Made by a program: the position numbers and the translations under genes
Shown: piece by piece, positions 42,877 to 51,813 of the stretch
How positions within the stretch are numbered: the stretch's first letter is position 1
How the letters are laid out: every line of letters begins with the position of its first letter
Notes under the pieces: generated by a model
Seen by the model: the letters and a program-made list of their open reading frames with translations, nothing else
The model's database searches: none
What the model was told of the DNA's origin: nothing
Assembly: GCA_002404155.1 (NCBI GenBank)
Contig: DHJC01000023.1
Location: 73,541-137,540, forward strand
Direction of reading: 5' to 3'
DNA: 64,000 nucleotides
From: Chloroflexi bacterium UBA4730
Lineage (GTDB): Bacteria > Chloroflexota > Limnocylindria > P2-11E

Positions 42877-43914
42877 TTAGGCGAGCAGTTCCGCGGCGGG
42901 TCGGCGCTCGCGGATGGCCACGTGGCACGCAACTTCCCGCGGCGTGTCGGCGGGCAACGGCAGGAGCTCGGGGATCTGCACGTCGCACAGGCCAGGCTCC
43001 GCGAGCGGGCAGCGCGGATGGAACGTGCAGCCAGGGGGAAGGGCGAGCAGGCTCGGCACCTCGGCAGTCTTCAGCGCGACGCGCTCCTTGGAGCGGGTGA
43101 TCCGCGGGTCGGCTTCCGGGATCGCCGCGATGAGGGCGGCGGAGTACGGATGCGCCGGGTCCGAGACGAGCGCTTCGCTGTGCCCCAGCTCGACCATTCG
43201 TCCGAGGTACATCACCCCGATCCGTCCCTCGCGCGCGAAGTAGCGCGCGACCGCGAGGTCGTGCGTGATGAGCACGATGCTGACGCCCATCTCGCTCCGG
43301 AGGCCGAGCAGCAGGTTGAGCAATGAGATGCGGATCGAGACGTCGACCATCGACACGGCCTCGTCGGCCACGATCACCCGCGGGTCGACCGTGAGCGCGC
43401 GTGCGATCGCGACGCGCTGCCGCTGGCCGCCGGAGAGCTGATGCGGGTACTTCCCGAGGAAGTCGTCCGGCGGCGTGAGCCCGACGACGTCGAGCAGATG
43501 GCGGACGCGGTTCGTCGCGTCGCGGTTGCCCTTGGCCTTCTTGTGGCGATAGAGCGGTGCGGACAGGGTCTGGAAGATCGTGCGCGTCGGATTGAGCGAC
43601 GCATACGGGTCCTGGTGCACGAGCTGCACCGCGCGACGGAACGTGGACAGCTCGTTGCCCTTCTTGCGCCACACGTCCTCGCCTTCGTAGAGGAGCCGGC
43701 CGCTCGTCGGATGCAGGATGCCCGCGAGCATCCGTCCGGTGGTCGTCTTGCCGCAGCCGCTCTCGCCCACGATGCACAGGGCCTCTCCGGCGCCGATCGC
43801 CAGCGACACGCCGTCGACCGCGGTGATCGTGCCGCCCGGCACCTTGAACGCGCGGCTCACGTGGTCGAGCTCGATGACCGCACGCCCCGCGACGGTGCTG
43901 TCGGCGACGCTCAT
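42877..43914 (-). CDS. ABC transporter ATP-binding protein (OppF/DppF-like)
   Basis: 345 aa. Walker A GESGCGKTTTGRML near residue 50, Q-loop LVHQDPYASLNP, signature HQLSGGQRQRVAIARAL near 155, Walker B VIVADEAVSMVDVS. The C-terminal oligopeptide extension contains the cysteine cluster (GCTFHPRCPLAEPGLCD) that can hold an iron-sulfur cluster in this subfamily. Note MVD in place of the usual ALD after Walker B, normal for OppF. ATGA overlap with the OppD-type gene. Confidence 0.94.
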   Translation of the reverse strand: MSVADSTVAGRAVIELDHVSRAFKVPGGTITAVDGVSLAIGAGEALCIVGESGCGKTTTGRMLAGILHPTSGRLLYEGEDVWRKKGNELSTFRRAVQLVHQDPYASLNPTRTIFQTLSAPLYRHKKAKGNRDATNRVRHLLDVVGLTPPDDFLGKYPHQLSGGQRQRVAIARALTVDPRVIVADEAVSMVDVSIRISLLNLLLGLRSEMGVSIVLITHDLAVARYFAREGRIGVMYLGRMVELGHSEALVSDPAHPYSAALIAAIPEADPRITRSKERVALKTAEVPSLLALPPGCTFHPRCPLAEPGLCDVQIPELLPLPADTPREVACHVAIRERRPAAELLA

Positions 43915-44945
43915 GCCGTGGCGATCTTCTCGGCGACGGCGACCTCAGCCGTGCCGACCTGCTCGGCGACCGTCTTCCACCGGATACAGCGCGCCTCGTG
44001 GTTCGGCGTGTCCACCGGCACGAGATCGGGCTCCCGCTCGGCACACGCCGCGATCGCGAGCGGACAGCGGGGGACATACGTGCAGCCTGATGGCAGCCGG
44101 ATGAGGTCGGGAGGCGATCCGGGGATCGAGGCGACCGAGCCCATCGCGCCCGAGACCCGCGGCACCGCGCGGAGCAGTCCGACCGAGTACGGATGGCGAG
44201 GCCGATAGAAGAGGTCGGTCACCGACGCACGCTCGACGATGGTGCCGGCGTACATCGTGATCATGCGATCCGCGAGCTCGGCCGCGATCGAGAGGTCGTG
44301 CGAGATGAAGATCAGCGAGAAGCCGAGCTTCTTCCGCAGCTGCCCGAGGAGATCGATGATCGAGCGCTGGGTGAGGATGTCGAGCGCGGTGGTCGGCTCG
44401 TCGAGGATGATCAGCTGCGGCTCGAGCAGCAGGCTGAGCGCGATGAGCACCCGTTGCTTCATCCCGCCGGACAGCTCGTGCGGATACGCCTTGAGGATGC
44501 GGTCGGGATCGAGGTGCACGAGATCGAGCAGCTCCTGGGCCCGGGCGTGGATCTTCGCGCTGTCCTTCATGCCGTGGGCCCGCGCGGTGTCGGCGAACTG
44601 CTCCCAGATGTTGATGACCGGATTGAAGGAGTTGAGCGCGGCCTGGAAGACCATCGCGCATTCGCTCCAGCGATACTGGCGGAGCTCGTCGTCGGGCAAC
44701 GTCTGGATGTCGACGGTCTCGCGATCGTTCGTGTACAGGATCTGACCCTTCGTGATGCGCGCCGATCGCGGCGACAGGCGGATGAAGCTGACCGCCAGGG
44801 TCGTCTTGCCCGAGCCGCTCTCGCCGATGATCGCGACGGTCTCGCCCTTCTCGATGTCGAACGACACGTCGCGTACCGCGTGCACCGGTCCGCGCCGGGT
44901 GCGGTAGTCGATCGACAGGTCGCGAACGGAGAGGATCGGCGTCAT
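43911..44945 (-). CDS. ABC transporter ATP-binding protein (OppD/DppD-like)
   Basis: 344 aa. Walker A GESGSGKTTLAVSF near residue 42, Q-loop MVFQAALNSFNPV, signature ELSGGMKQRVLIALSL near 160, Walker B LIILDEPTTALDI. A cysteine cluster near the end (GCTYVPRCPLAIAACAE) mirrors that of its partner. It pairs with the OppF-type protein as the energising heterodimer on the cytoplasmic face. Coupled by ATGA to genes on both sides. Confidence 0.94.
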   Translation of the reverse strand: MTPILSVRDLSIDYRTRRGPVHAVRDVSFDIEKGETVAIIGESGSGKTTLAVSFIRLSPRSARITKGQILYTNDRETVDIQTLPDDELRQYRWSECAMVFQAALNSFNPVINIWEQFADTARAHGMKDSAKIHARAQELLDLVHLDPDRILKAYPHELSGGMKQRVLIALSLLLEPQLIILDEPTTALDILTQRSIIDLLGQLRKKLGFSLIFISHDLSIAAELADRMITMYAGTIVERASVTDLFYRPRHPYSVGLLRAVPRVSGAMGSVASIPGSPPDLIRLPSGCTYVPRCPLAIAACAEREPDLVPVDTPNHEARCIRWKTVAEQVGTAEVAVAEKIATA

Positions 44946-45844
44946 GACGAGCGGAGGCGCGGGTTGAAGATGTCCTCCATGGCGTTGACGAACAGGACGA
45001 GGGACAGCTGCAGCAGGATGATGGCGAAGATCGGACTGAACACGAACCAGAACGCGTCGCGGAAGTAGAATGCCCCCTGGGTCTGCGCGAAATAGAGCAT
45101 GAGGGCCCAGTTCTTTCCGGAGAACGGCACGAGCCCGAGGATGATGAGCGCGACCTGCGCGTAGATCGCCCCGGTCATCGCCAGTACGAAGTGGATGACG
45201 ATGTAGCTCCGCATGTTGGGCAGGATCTCGCGGAACACGATGTGCGTGAGGCCGAGATCCAACGATTTCGCGGCCTCCACGTAATCGCGCTCCTTCAGGG
45301 TGAGGACCTGCGCCCGGACCTGGCGCATGAGTCCAGCCCAGCCGAGGAGCGAAAGCACGAGCGCGAGTGCCAGGAAGTTCGTCGGCCGGGCCAACGCGGA
45401 GATGACGATGAGCACGATGAGCGGCGGTACCGTGAGGAGGATGTCCGCGAGGCCGACGAGCGCGGCATCGAAGCGCCCGCCCACGAGCGCTGAGACCGAT
45501 CCGAGCACCGTCGCGACGAGCGTCGTGAGGAACGCGGTGATGAGTGCGACGCCGATGATCTCCTTGCCACCCTGGACGATCTGGTTCAAGACATCCCGGC
45601 CGGTGTTGTCGGTGCCGAGGAAATGCTGGGCGGACGGCGTCTGATAGATGGCGTTCACGTCGCCGCTCTCCTGATTCGGGACGAAGATCGGCGCGACGAA
45701 CGCGAGCACGAGGAAGAACACGATGCCGGCGAAGCCGACGAGCCCGCTGGGCCGCCGCGAGAGCAGCCGGAGGAACTCGAGCCCACCCTCGATCGGGCCG
45801 GGAAGGGTCCGGTCACCGCGGCGCGGGATCGCGGCGGCGGTCAT
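44942..45844 (-). CDS. ABC transporter permease (OppC/DppC-like)
   Basis: 300 aa from ATG 45844 (ATGA with the upstream permease). An N-terminal OppC-type region (RRPSGLVGFAGIVFFLVLAF) and HFLGTDNTGRDVLNQIVQGG near residue 95 are diagnostic of DppC/OppC. The EAA loop KERDYVEAAKSLDLGLTHIV lies near 205. About six membrane helices. Forms the channel with the OppB-type subunit. Confidence 0.92.
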   Translation of the reverse strand: MTAAAIPRRGDRTLPGPIEGGLEFLRLLSRRPSGLVGFAGIVFFLVLAFVAPIFVPNQESGDVNAIYQTPSAQHFLGTDNTGRDVLNQIVQGGKEIIGVALITAFLTTLVATVLGSVSALVGGRFDAALVGLADILLTVPPLIVLIVISALARPTNFLALALVLSLLGWAGLMRQVRAQVLTLKERDYVEAAKSLDLGLTHIVFREILPNMRSYIVIHFVLAMTGAIYAQVALIILGLVPFSGKNWALMLYFAQTQGAFYFRDAFWFVFSPIFAIILLQLSLVLFVNAMEDIFNPRLRSS

Positions 45845-46950
45845 GTGCCCGTCGCCCCGCCCGCACGGCCGATCCGTGGGTCGAGCCGGCTGTAGAGAAG
45901 ATCGGCGGCGAGGTTCAAGATGACCACCGAGAGCGTCACCATCAGCAGGATCCCCTGCATCACCGGGTAGTCGCGCTGCGTGACCGCGGCCTGGAGCCTC
46001 AGGCCGACGCCCTGGTAGACGAAGTAGCTCTCGATGATGATCGAGCCGCCGATGGCGAGTCCGGCGGTGATCGCGAGCTGGGTCACCAGCGGAAGCACGG
46101 CGTTGCGGCCGACATATGCGGTCATGATCCGGCCGTCCGAGAGACCGCGAGCCCGCGCTGCGCTCACGTAGTCCTCTTCGAGCGCGTTGATCGTCGCGCT
46201 CTTCATGCCGAGGATCCAGTGGCCGACGCTCGCAAGGAAGTACACCGAGACCGGCAGTATCGCGTGGAACAGCACGTCGCCGATGAACGAGAAGGTGAAC
46301 CCGGGCTGGATGCCGGAGCTCGTCGCGCCGCGCATCTGGGTGATCGGGACCCACCGTAGCTCGACCCCGAGCACGATCACGATCAGCAACGCGATGAAGT
46401 AGTTCGGGACAGCGCTGATGATCGAGCCGCCGAGCGAGAGGATGTGATCCGCCCGCGTGTTCCGGTTGTACGCAGCGAAGAGTCCAAGGAACACGCCCAC
46501 GCTGAAGCTCAACAGCAGCCCCGTGCCGACCGAGAAGAGCGTCCACGGCAGCACCGCGAGCACGATCGCGGTGACCGGCGTGCCCTGCGACACGAAGGAA
46601 TAGCCGAGGTTGCCGTGTGCGAGATTGCCGATGAACGAGACGTACTGCTCGAGGACGGGCTTGTCGAGATCGATGCTGAAGAGGCTGGCCGCCTGCGCGC
46701 GGGCCTCCTGATACGTCATGAGGCCGTCCTTGGTGAGCTCGTCGATCTTGATATCGATCGGATTGCCAGGCATGAGCCGGATGAGGAAGAACGTGATGGT
46801 CGTCGTGACGAACACGGTGAGGAAGGCCTTCAGCACGGCCTGCGCGACCGGATGGCGCCAATACCCGAGGATGTGGCGGGCGCGGCTCGCGCGCGGTGTG
46901 GCCGGGAGCTGCTGCGCGACCATCCTCGCGTCGGCGGGCGTCGTGGTCAC
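45841..46950 (-). CDS. ABC transporter permease (OppB/DppB-like)
   Basis: 369 aa, slightly long because of an N-terminal extension of about 35 residues before the first helix. VFVTTTITFFLIRLMPGNPI near residue 45 is the OppB opening motif. The EAA loop EEDYVSAARARGLSDGRIMT is near 255. About six membrane helices. First gene of the operon OppB-OppC-OppD-OppF-small protein-binding protein, all linked by overlaps or a 1-nt gap; the promoter must lie in or upstream of 46951-46959. Confidence 0.92.
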   Translation of the reverse strand: MTTTPADARMVAQQLPATPRASRARHILGYWRHPVAQAVLKAFLTVFVTTTITFFLIRLMPGNPIDIKIDELTKDGLMTYQEARAQAASLFSIDLDKPVLEQYVSFIGNLAHGNLGYSFVSQGTPVTAIVLAVLPWTLFSVGTGLLLSFSVGVFLGLFAAYNRNTRADHILSLGGSIISAVPNYFIALLIVIVLGVELRWVPITQMRGATSSGIQPGFTFSFIGDVLFHAILPVSVYFLASVGHWILGMKSATINALEEDYVSAARARGLSDGRIMTAYVGRNAVLPLVTQLAITAGLAIGGSIIIESYFVYQGVGLRLQAAVTQRDYPVMQGILLMVTLSVVILNLAADLLYSRLDPRIGRAGGATGT

Positions 46951-46959
46951 GCGCGCATC

Positions 46960-47640
46960 TTAGGACGGCCGCTGGCGCCGGGACCCGTCCAGCAGCATTT
47001 CGAGCGAGACCGTGGCAAGTGAATCGAACCGGTGGTCGGCGCCGGTGAGGTCCATCGCCACGGTGAGCTCGTTCGGCACCACGACGCAGCGCATCCCCGC
47101 GGCCTGGGCCGCGAGCATGCCGTTACGCGAGTCCTCGAACGCGATCGCCTCCGCCGGGCGCACACCCAGGCCCGCGCACGCCGCCAGATACAGATCCGGC
47201 GCCGGCTTCGCCCGCAGCTCCGGTCGATCGCGGCACTGGACGTGATCGAAGAACGCGCGCAGGTCCAGGCGCTCGAGATGGCCCAGGACCCATTTCGGCG
47301 TCGAGCTCGAGCACACCGCGAGGCGGAGCCAGCGGGACGTTGCGTCCGTGAGCAGGCGGCGCAGGCCGGCGGTCTCCGCGACCGCCATCACGAGCTCCGT
47401 CTTGCGCGCGTCCCGGCGCTGCTGGATCGCGTCGCGATCGTCGCGCGGCCCGACCAGCCCTTCGAGGTACGCCAGCGCGTCGAACCAGTTGCCCTCGCGC
47501 CCGATGTAGTCGAGCCACAGTTCCTTCGGCAGCTCGTGCCCGAACTCGCGATAGATCTCGACCCAGGCCTGATACGCGGGCGTTTCCGTTTCCAAGATCA
47601 GGCCGTCGAAGTCGAAGACGAGCGCCCGGATCACCACCAT
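46960..47640 (-). CDS. HAD-family phosphatase (beta-phosphoglucomutase-like)
   Basis: 226 aa from ATG 47640. HAD motifs: LVFDFDGLILETETP (nucleophile Asp) near residue 7, CSSSTPKWV (motif II) near 112, RAKPAPDLYLAA (motif III Lys) near 147 and AIAFEDSRNG (motif IV) near 170. The cap is of the small helical C1 type. Likely a sugar- or nucleotide-phosphate phosphatase. Its start overlaps the FolC stop by 10 nt; both are transcribed together. Confidence 0.9.
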   Translation of the reverse strand: MVVIRALVFDFDGLILETETPAYQAWVEIYREFGHELPKELWLDYIGREGNWFDALAYLEGLVGPRDDRDAIQQRRDARKTELVMAVAETAGLRRLLTDATSRWLRLAVCSSSTPKWVLGHLERLDLRAFFDHVQCRDRPELRAKPAPDLYLAACAGLGVRPAEAIAFEDSRNGMLAAQAAGMRCVVVPNELTVAMDLTGADHRFDSLATVSLEMLLDGSRRQRPS

Positions 47641-48899
47641 CGCTCCGACGGTACGAGACCGAGGGTCGTGCGTGCGTCGGCGGCGAGGGCGAGCGATCCG
47701 GCGACGCAGACCAGGCCATCCGGCCCCGCCGTTCGGCGGGCGGCGCCAAGCGCCGCCGGAGGATCCGCTGCGGTCGTAACGGGAATGCGCGCAACGCGCG
47801 CCGCGACGCGCGCGACGTCGATCGGGTCCGCGGCGCGTGGGCTCGAAGAGCGAGTGACGATCACCGCCGCGGACACACGGGCCAGCGGCTTGATCACGGC
47901 GCGGGCGTCCTTGTCCCGGTTGATCCCAATGACGAGGACCAACCGTCTGCCGCCGCGTTCCTGACGGAGCGTGCGCGCGAGGGCCTCGGCGGACGCGCCG
48001 TTGTGCGCCCCGTCGAGCACGATCGGCGGATGGCCGCGCACGCGCTCGAATCGCGCGGGCCACGTCGTCGTGCGCAGCCCATTCGCGATCGCGGGCTCGT
48101 CGATGCCGAGCGCGCGCGCCGCCGCGATCGCGAGCGCCGCGTTCTGTCGCTGGTGATCGCCCGGCAGCGCGAGATCGGCATGCACGCCGAGCGGCCGCAC
48201 GAGGCGGCATATTGCGGCGTTCTCGCGACAGATCCGCTCGATCGCCCGCGCGGCCGCCGGCCGTTGCACCGCGACGATCGCGGGGCGCCCGCGCCGGACG
48301 ATGCCCGCCTTCTCGGTCGCGATGGCTCCAAGCGTCCGTCCGAGGACCGCGGTGTGGTCGTAACTGATCGAGGTGATGACCGAGACCTCCGCATCGAGCG
48401 CGTTCGTCGCGTCCAGCCCGCCACCGAGCCCCACCTCGACGATGGCGACCGCGCAGTCGCGCTCGGCGAACGCGCGCAACGCGAGCAGGAGCGTGAGCTC
48501 GAACGTCGTGGGCTCGCCTGCGGCGGGATGCTCGCGGCGAAGCCGCGAGACGAGGGGGCGAAGCTGTTCGATGGCTCGCGCGAAGTCCGCCTCGCCGAGC
48601 ATCGCACCGTCGATGCGGACGCGCTCGCGATAGGTCTGGAGGTGCGGCGAGGTGAACAGGCCGGCGCGGACGCCCGCCGTGTGCAGCATCGCGGCGAGGA
48701 ACGCCGCGGTCGAGCCCTTGCCCTTCGTTCCGGCGATCAGCACGACCCGCAGCTGCCGGTCCGGCTCGCCCGCTGACCGCAGCAGGGCGCGCATCCGGCC
48801 GAGCCGCCAGCGCGCCGCCCGGCTCGCGCGCGGGTTCCACCCGATCCCGAGCTCCGGATCGGAGAAGCCGAGCAGCCACTCGAGCGCGGATCTGCGCAT
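47631..48899 (-). CDS. folC: bifunctional folylpolyglutamate/dihydrofolate synthase
   Basis: 422 aa from ATG 48899 (ATG 48929 would add ten residues). The P-loop VLIAGTKGKGSTAAF lies near residue 50, TSPHLQTYRERVRIDG near 80, VEVGLGGGLDATNALDAEVS near 155, then SYDHTAVLGRTLGAIATEKAGI and the C-terminal ligand motif VLDGAHNGASA near 285. It adds glutamate to folates and, in bifunctional members, to dihydropteroate. A degenerate paralogue without the Lys loop is encoded at 36843-37634. Confidence 0.93.
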   Translation of the reverse strand: MRRSALEWLLGFSDPELGIGWNPRASRAARWRLGRMRALLRSAGEPDRQLRVVLIAGTKGKGSTAAFLAAMLHTAGVRAGLFTSPHLQTYRERVRIDGAMLGEADFARAIEQLRPLVSRLRREHPAAGEPTTFELTLLLALRAFAERDCAVAIVEVGLGGGLDATNALDAEVSVITSISYDHTAVLGRTLGAIATEKAGIVRRGRPAIVAVQRPAAARAIERICRENAAICRLVRPLGVHADLALPGDHQRQNAALAIAAARALGIDEPAIANGLRTTTWPARFERVRGHPPIVLDGAHNGASAEALARTLRQERGGRRLVLVIGINRDKDARAVIKPLARVSAAVIVTRSSSPRAADPIDVARVAARVARIPVTTAADPPAALGAARRTAGPDGLVCVAGSLALAADARTTLGLVPSERWW

Positions 48900-48947
48900 G
48901 GACGGTCGGATTGTGCCGCGCCATACCATCGTTCGTGGAGTGGCCGA

Positions 48948-49469
48948 TTGATCGAAGACCTTGACGGTGTCACCGAGCCGCGTCCTTCGTGGCCGGCGCG
49001 ATGGCTGCTGCCGGTCGTAGGCGGGCTCCTGCTGGCCGTCGTGCTCGCGACGAGCTTCCTGCGCTTCACGCCGGCCCGCGTGAGCGTGCTCGACTCCGCG
49101 CCGCCGGCGACGGGGATCAAGGCGATCGAGCTGCCCCGGAACTTCGCGACCCTCGAGACGCGGCTGCAGTTCTCGGGCATCACGGGGCTGACCAGCATGG
49201 CCATGAGCGAAGGGTTCCGCGACACGTATCGCCTCGCGGATGGTCGCCTGGCGATCGTCATCGAGTACCCCGATCCGGCGGGCGACGCGCTGCTCGCGCC
49301 GGAGCAGCGCGTCACGGTACCGGTCCGCGGCGTGACCGGCGCGTTCTTCGATACGGTCGCGGCGAGCCAGCCGAAAGCGATCGCGTGGGTCGCGGACGGG
49401 ATGCAGTACCAGGTGGGCGGCGCGTTCTCCGCCGACGAGCTGATCGGTCTCGCGGAGCAGCTGCGCTAA
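48948..49469 (+). CDS. membrane-anchored hypothetical protein
   Basis: 173 aa from TTG 48948, with GGAG eight nt before it. A single transmembrane helix (WLLPVVGGLLLAVVLATSFL, about 19-38) leaves an outward domain of 135 residues with alternating strands (YRLADGRLAIVIEYPDP, AIAWVADGMQYQVGGAFSADELIGLAEQL). The C-terminal part resembles DUF4367-like domains found in sigma/anti-sigma settings, but the match is weak. Divergent from folC; precedes the nitrilase gene by 31 nt. Confidence 0.6.
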   Translation: MIEDLDGVTEPRPSWPARWLLPVVGGLLLAVVLATSFLRFTPARVSVLDSAPPATGIKAIELPRNFATLETRLQFSGITGLTSMAMSEGFRDTYRLADGRLAIVIEYPDPAGDALLAPEQRVTVPVRGVTGAFFDTVAASQPKAIAWVADGMQYQVGGAFSADELIGLAEQLR

Positions 49470-49500
49470 TGTCCGCACCGTTGATGGAGGGGACTACCGA

Positions 49501-50340
49501 ATGGCGAAGGTGAAGGCCGCGCTCGTCCAAACCGCGTGGACCGGCGACAAGGACTCGATGGTCGCCTGTCACCTCAAGCACATCGATGATGCGGCGAAGC
49601 AGGGCGCGCAGGTGATCTGCCTCCAGGAGCTCTTCTATGGTCCGTACTTCTGCCAGGTCGAGGACAAGAAGGGCTACGCCTACACCGAGCGCATCCCCGA
49701 CGGACCCACCACCAAGCTCCTTCAAGAGCGGGCGAAGAAGCACTCGATGGTGATCATCGCCCCGATGTACGAGGAGGATCAGCCGGGGCTCTACTACAAC
49801 ACCGCCGCGGTCATCGACGCGGACGGCAAATACCTCGGCAAGTACCGCAAGACGCACATCCCGCACCTGCCGGGCTTCTGGGAGAAGTTCTACTTCCGCC
49901 CCGGCAACATGGGCTACCCGGTTTTCGACACCGCCGTCGGCAAGGTCGGTGTGTACATCTGCTACGACCGCCACTTCCCGGAGGGCGCGCGGATGCTCGG
50001 CCTGCATGGCGCCGAGCTCGTGTTCATCCCGTCCGCGACCTCCCGCGGCCTGTCGATGCACCTCTGGTTCATCGAGCAGACCGCGCACGCCATCGCGAAC
50101 GGCTACTGGGTCGGCACGATCAACCGCGTCGGCGTCGAGGCCGAGTACGGGAAGAACGAGTACTACGGCTCCTCGTACTTCGCCGATCCGCGCGGCAAGA
50201 TCGTCGCACAGGCCTCCGACAAGGAAGAGCAACTGCTCGTCGCGGATCTCGACATGGACCTCGTCCGCGAGGTGCGCGACACCTGGCAGTTCTACCGCGA
50301 CCGCCGGCCCGACATGTACGCCGACGTGACCGCGCCGTAG
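49501..50340 (+). CDS. carbon-nitrogen hydrolase (nitrilase superfamily, beta-ureidopropionase or N-carbamoylputrescine amidase type)
   Basis: 279 aa, start behind GGAGGGG. The catalytic triad is intact: Glu in CLQELFYGPYF near residue 44, Lys in KYRKTHIPHLPG near 118 and Cys in VYICYDRHFPEG near 155. Those motifs match N-carbamyl-beta-alanine/N-carbamoylputrescine amidases. A dihydropyrimidinase-type enzyme is encoded 7 kb away, so hydrolysis of N-carbamoyl-beta-alanine (last step of reductive pyrimidine breakdown) is a reasonable proposal. Cytoplasmic. Confidence 0.88.
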   Translation: MAKVKAALVQTAWTGDKDSMVACHLKHIDDAAKQGAQVICLQELFYGPYFCQVEDKKGYAYTERIPDGPTTKLLQERAKKHSMVIIAPMYEEDQPGLYYNTAAVIDADGKYLGKYRKTHIPHLPGFWEKFYFRPGNMGYPVFDTAVGKVGVYICYDRHFPEGARMLGLHGAELVFIPSATSRGLSMHLWFIEQTAHAIANGYWVGTINRVGVEAEYGKNEYYGSSYFADPRGKIVAQASDKEEQLLVADLDMDLVREVRDTWQFYRDRRPDMYADVTAP

Positions 50341-51785
50341 TGGCGGTGCGCCCCGCGCTGAATCACATCGGCGGGGCCTGGGTCGAGTCGTCGTCGCATG
50401 CGACCGTCGAGGATCGCGACCCCGCCCATACCGATCGGGTCCTCGCGAACGCGACCGCGTCGACCCCGGCCGACGTCCGCAACGCGATCGACGCCGCGGA
50501 GAAGGCGTTCCCGGAGTGGCGTGCGACGCCGGCGCCGCAACGCGGCGACATCGTGCGCAAGGCGGCGGATCTCATGGAGCGCCGCCGCGATCAGCTTGCG
50601 CGCCTGCTGACGCAGGAGGAGGGCAAAGTCCTCGCCGAATCCTTCGTCGAGGTCGACCGCGCGATCGCGAACGTACGCTTCTCCGGCGCCCAGGGGACGC
50701 GCCTGGTCGGCGAGACGATCCCGTCCGCGCAGCGCGGCACCTTCATCTACACCACCCGTGAGCCGCTCGGCGTCGTCGTGTGCGTCACCCCGTGGAACTT
50801 CCCGATCGCCATCCCGGCATGGAAGATCGCGCCCGCGCTCGTCGCCGGAAACGCGGTCGTCTTCAAGCCCGCGTCGCTCACGCCGCTGTGCGCGACCGAG
50901 GTCGTGCAGTGCTTCCTCGACGCAGGGCTACCCGACGGGGTGCTCAACCTCGTGCTCGGCTCCGGCGAGGCGCTCTCGAGCGCGCTCATCGACGACGGAC
51001 GGATCAAGGCGATCTCGTTCACCGGCTCGTCCGCCGTCGGCCGCACGCTGTACGCGCGCGCGGCGCAGCGCCTCTGCAAGGTGCAGCTCGAGATGGGCGG
51101 AAAGAACGCGGTGATCGTCCTCGCCGACGCGGATCTCGAGAAGGCCGCGGAGAGCGTCGCGTCGGGCGCGTTCGGCGCGACCGGACAGCGCTGCACCGCG
51201 ACGAGCCGGGCCGTCGTCGCGAAGCCGCTCCTCGCCGACTTCGTGAAGCTCCTCGGATCGAAGGCCGAGTCGTGGAAGCCCGGCGATGGCCTGGCCGACG
51301 GCGTGAAGATGGGACCGTTGGTCGACGCGTCGCAGCTGAAGAAGGTGCAGGCGAAGATCGCCGACGGGAAGCGCGAGGGCGCGACGCTCGTGCGGGATGG
51401 GACGAACGTCGGCATCGAGGGCGGCTACTTCGTCGCGCCGACGATCTTCACCGAGGTCGATCCGCGGATGAGCATCGCGCAGGAAGAGATCTTCGGTCCG
51501 GTCGTCAGCGTGATCCCGGCGGACGACCTCGAGTCGGCGCTCGCGAAGGCGAACGCCGTGGGCTACGGGTTGTCGTCATCGATCTACACCCGCGATCTCC
51601 ACTCCGCGTTCCGCTACGCGGACGCTTCGGAGGCCGGAATGCTCCACATCAACCTGCCGACCTTGGGTGGCGAAGCGCACGTGCCGTTCGGCGGGGTGAA
51701 GGACTCCGGGTTCGGCGACCGCGAGTGCGGGGCTGCGGCGTTCGACTTCTTCAGCGAGCAAAAGGTGGTCTACGTCGGGTACTAG
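50340..51785 (+). CDS. NAD(P)-dependent aldehyde dehydrogenase
   Basis: 481 aa, GTG start in TAGTG overlap with the amidase gene. [22 protein letters not shown] near residue 140, the Glu of [11 protein letters not shown] near 255 and the nucleophile Cys in GQRCTATSR near 287 are in place; [11 protein letters not shown] near 385 completes the family profile. The subfamily is nearest to succinate-semialdehyde or ketoglutarate-semialdehyde dehydrogenases. In this operon it could oxidise malonate semialdehyde or another aldehyde from amine degradation. Confidence 0.92.
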   Translation: MAVRPALNHIGGAWVESSSHATVEDRDPAHTDRVLANATASTPADVRNAIDAAEKAFPEWRATPAPQRGDIVRKAADLMERRRDQLARLLTQEEGKVLAESFVEVDRAIANVRFSGAQGTRLVGETIPSAQRGTFIYTTREPLGVVVCVTPWNFPIAIPAWKIAPALVAGNAVVFKPASLTPLCATEVVQCFLDAGLPDGVLNLVLGSGEALSSALIDDGRIKAISFTGSSAVGRTLYARAAQRLCKVQLEMGGKNAVIVLADADLEKAAESVASGAFGATGQRCTATSRAVVAKPLLADFVKLLGSKAESWKPGDGLADGVKMGPLVDASQLKKVQAKIADGKREGATLVRDGTNVGIEGGYFVAPTIFTEVDPRMSIAQEEIFGPVVSVIPADDLESALAKANAVGYGLSSSIYTRDLHSAFRYADASEAGMLHINLPTLGGEAHVPFGGVKDSGFGDRECGAAAFDFFSEQKVVYVGY

Positions 51786-51813
51786 CGACCCGCGCGATGA
51801 GCGTGGGCTGGTC

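Noticed and set aside
40897..43326. 809-codon plus-strand frame over the peptide-binding protein
   Set aside because: Antisense shadow of the binding protein, the small membrane protein and part of an ABC ATPase, with no domain of its own.
47631..49478. FolC with a 190-residue N-terminal extension
   Set aside because: The extra part is antisense to the plus-strand membrane-anchored gene and is Arg-rich without family similarity; FolC starts normally at 48899 or 48929.
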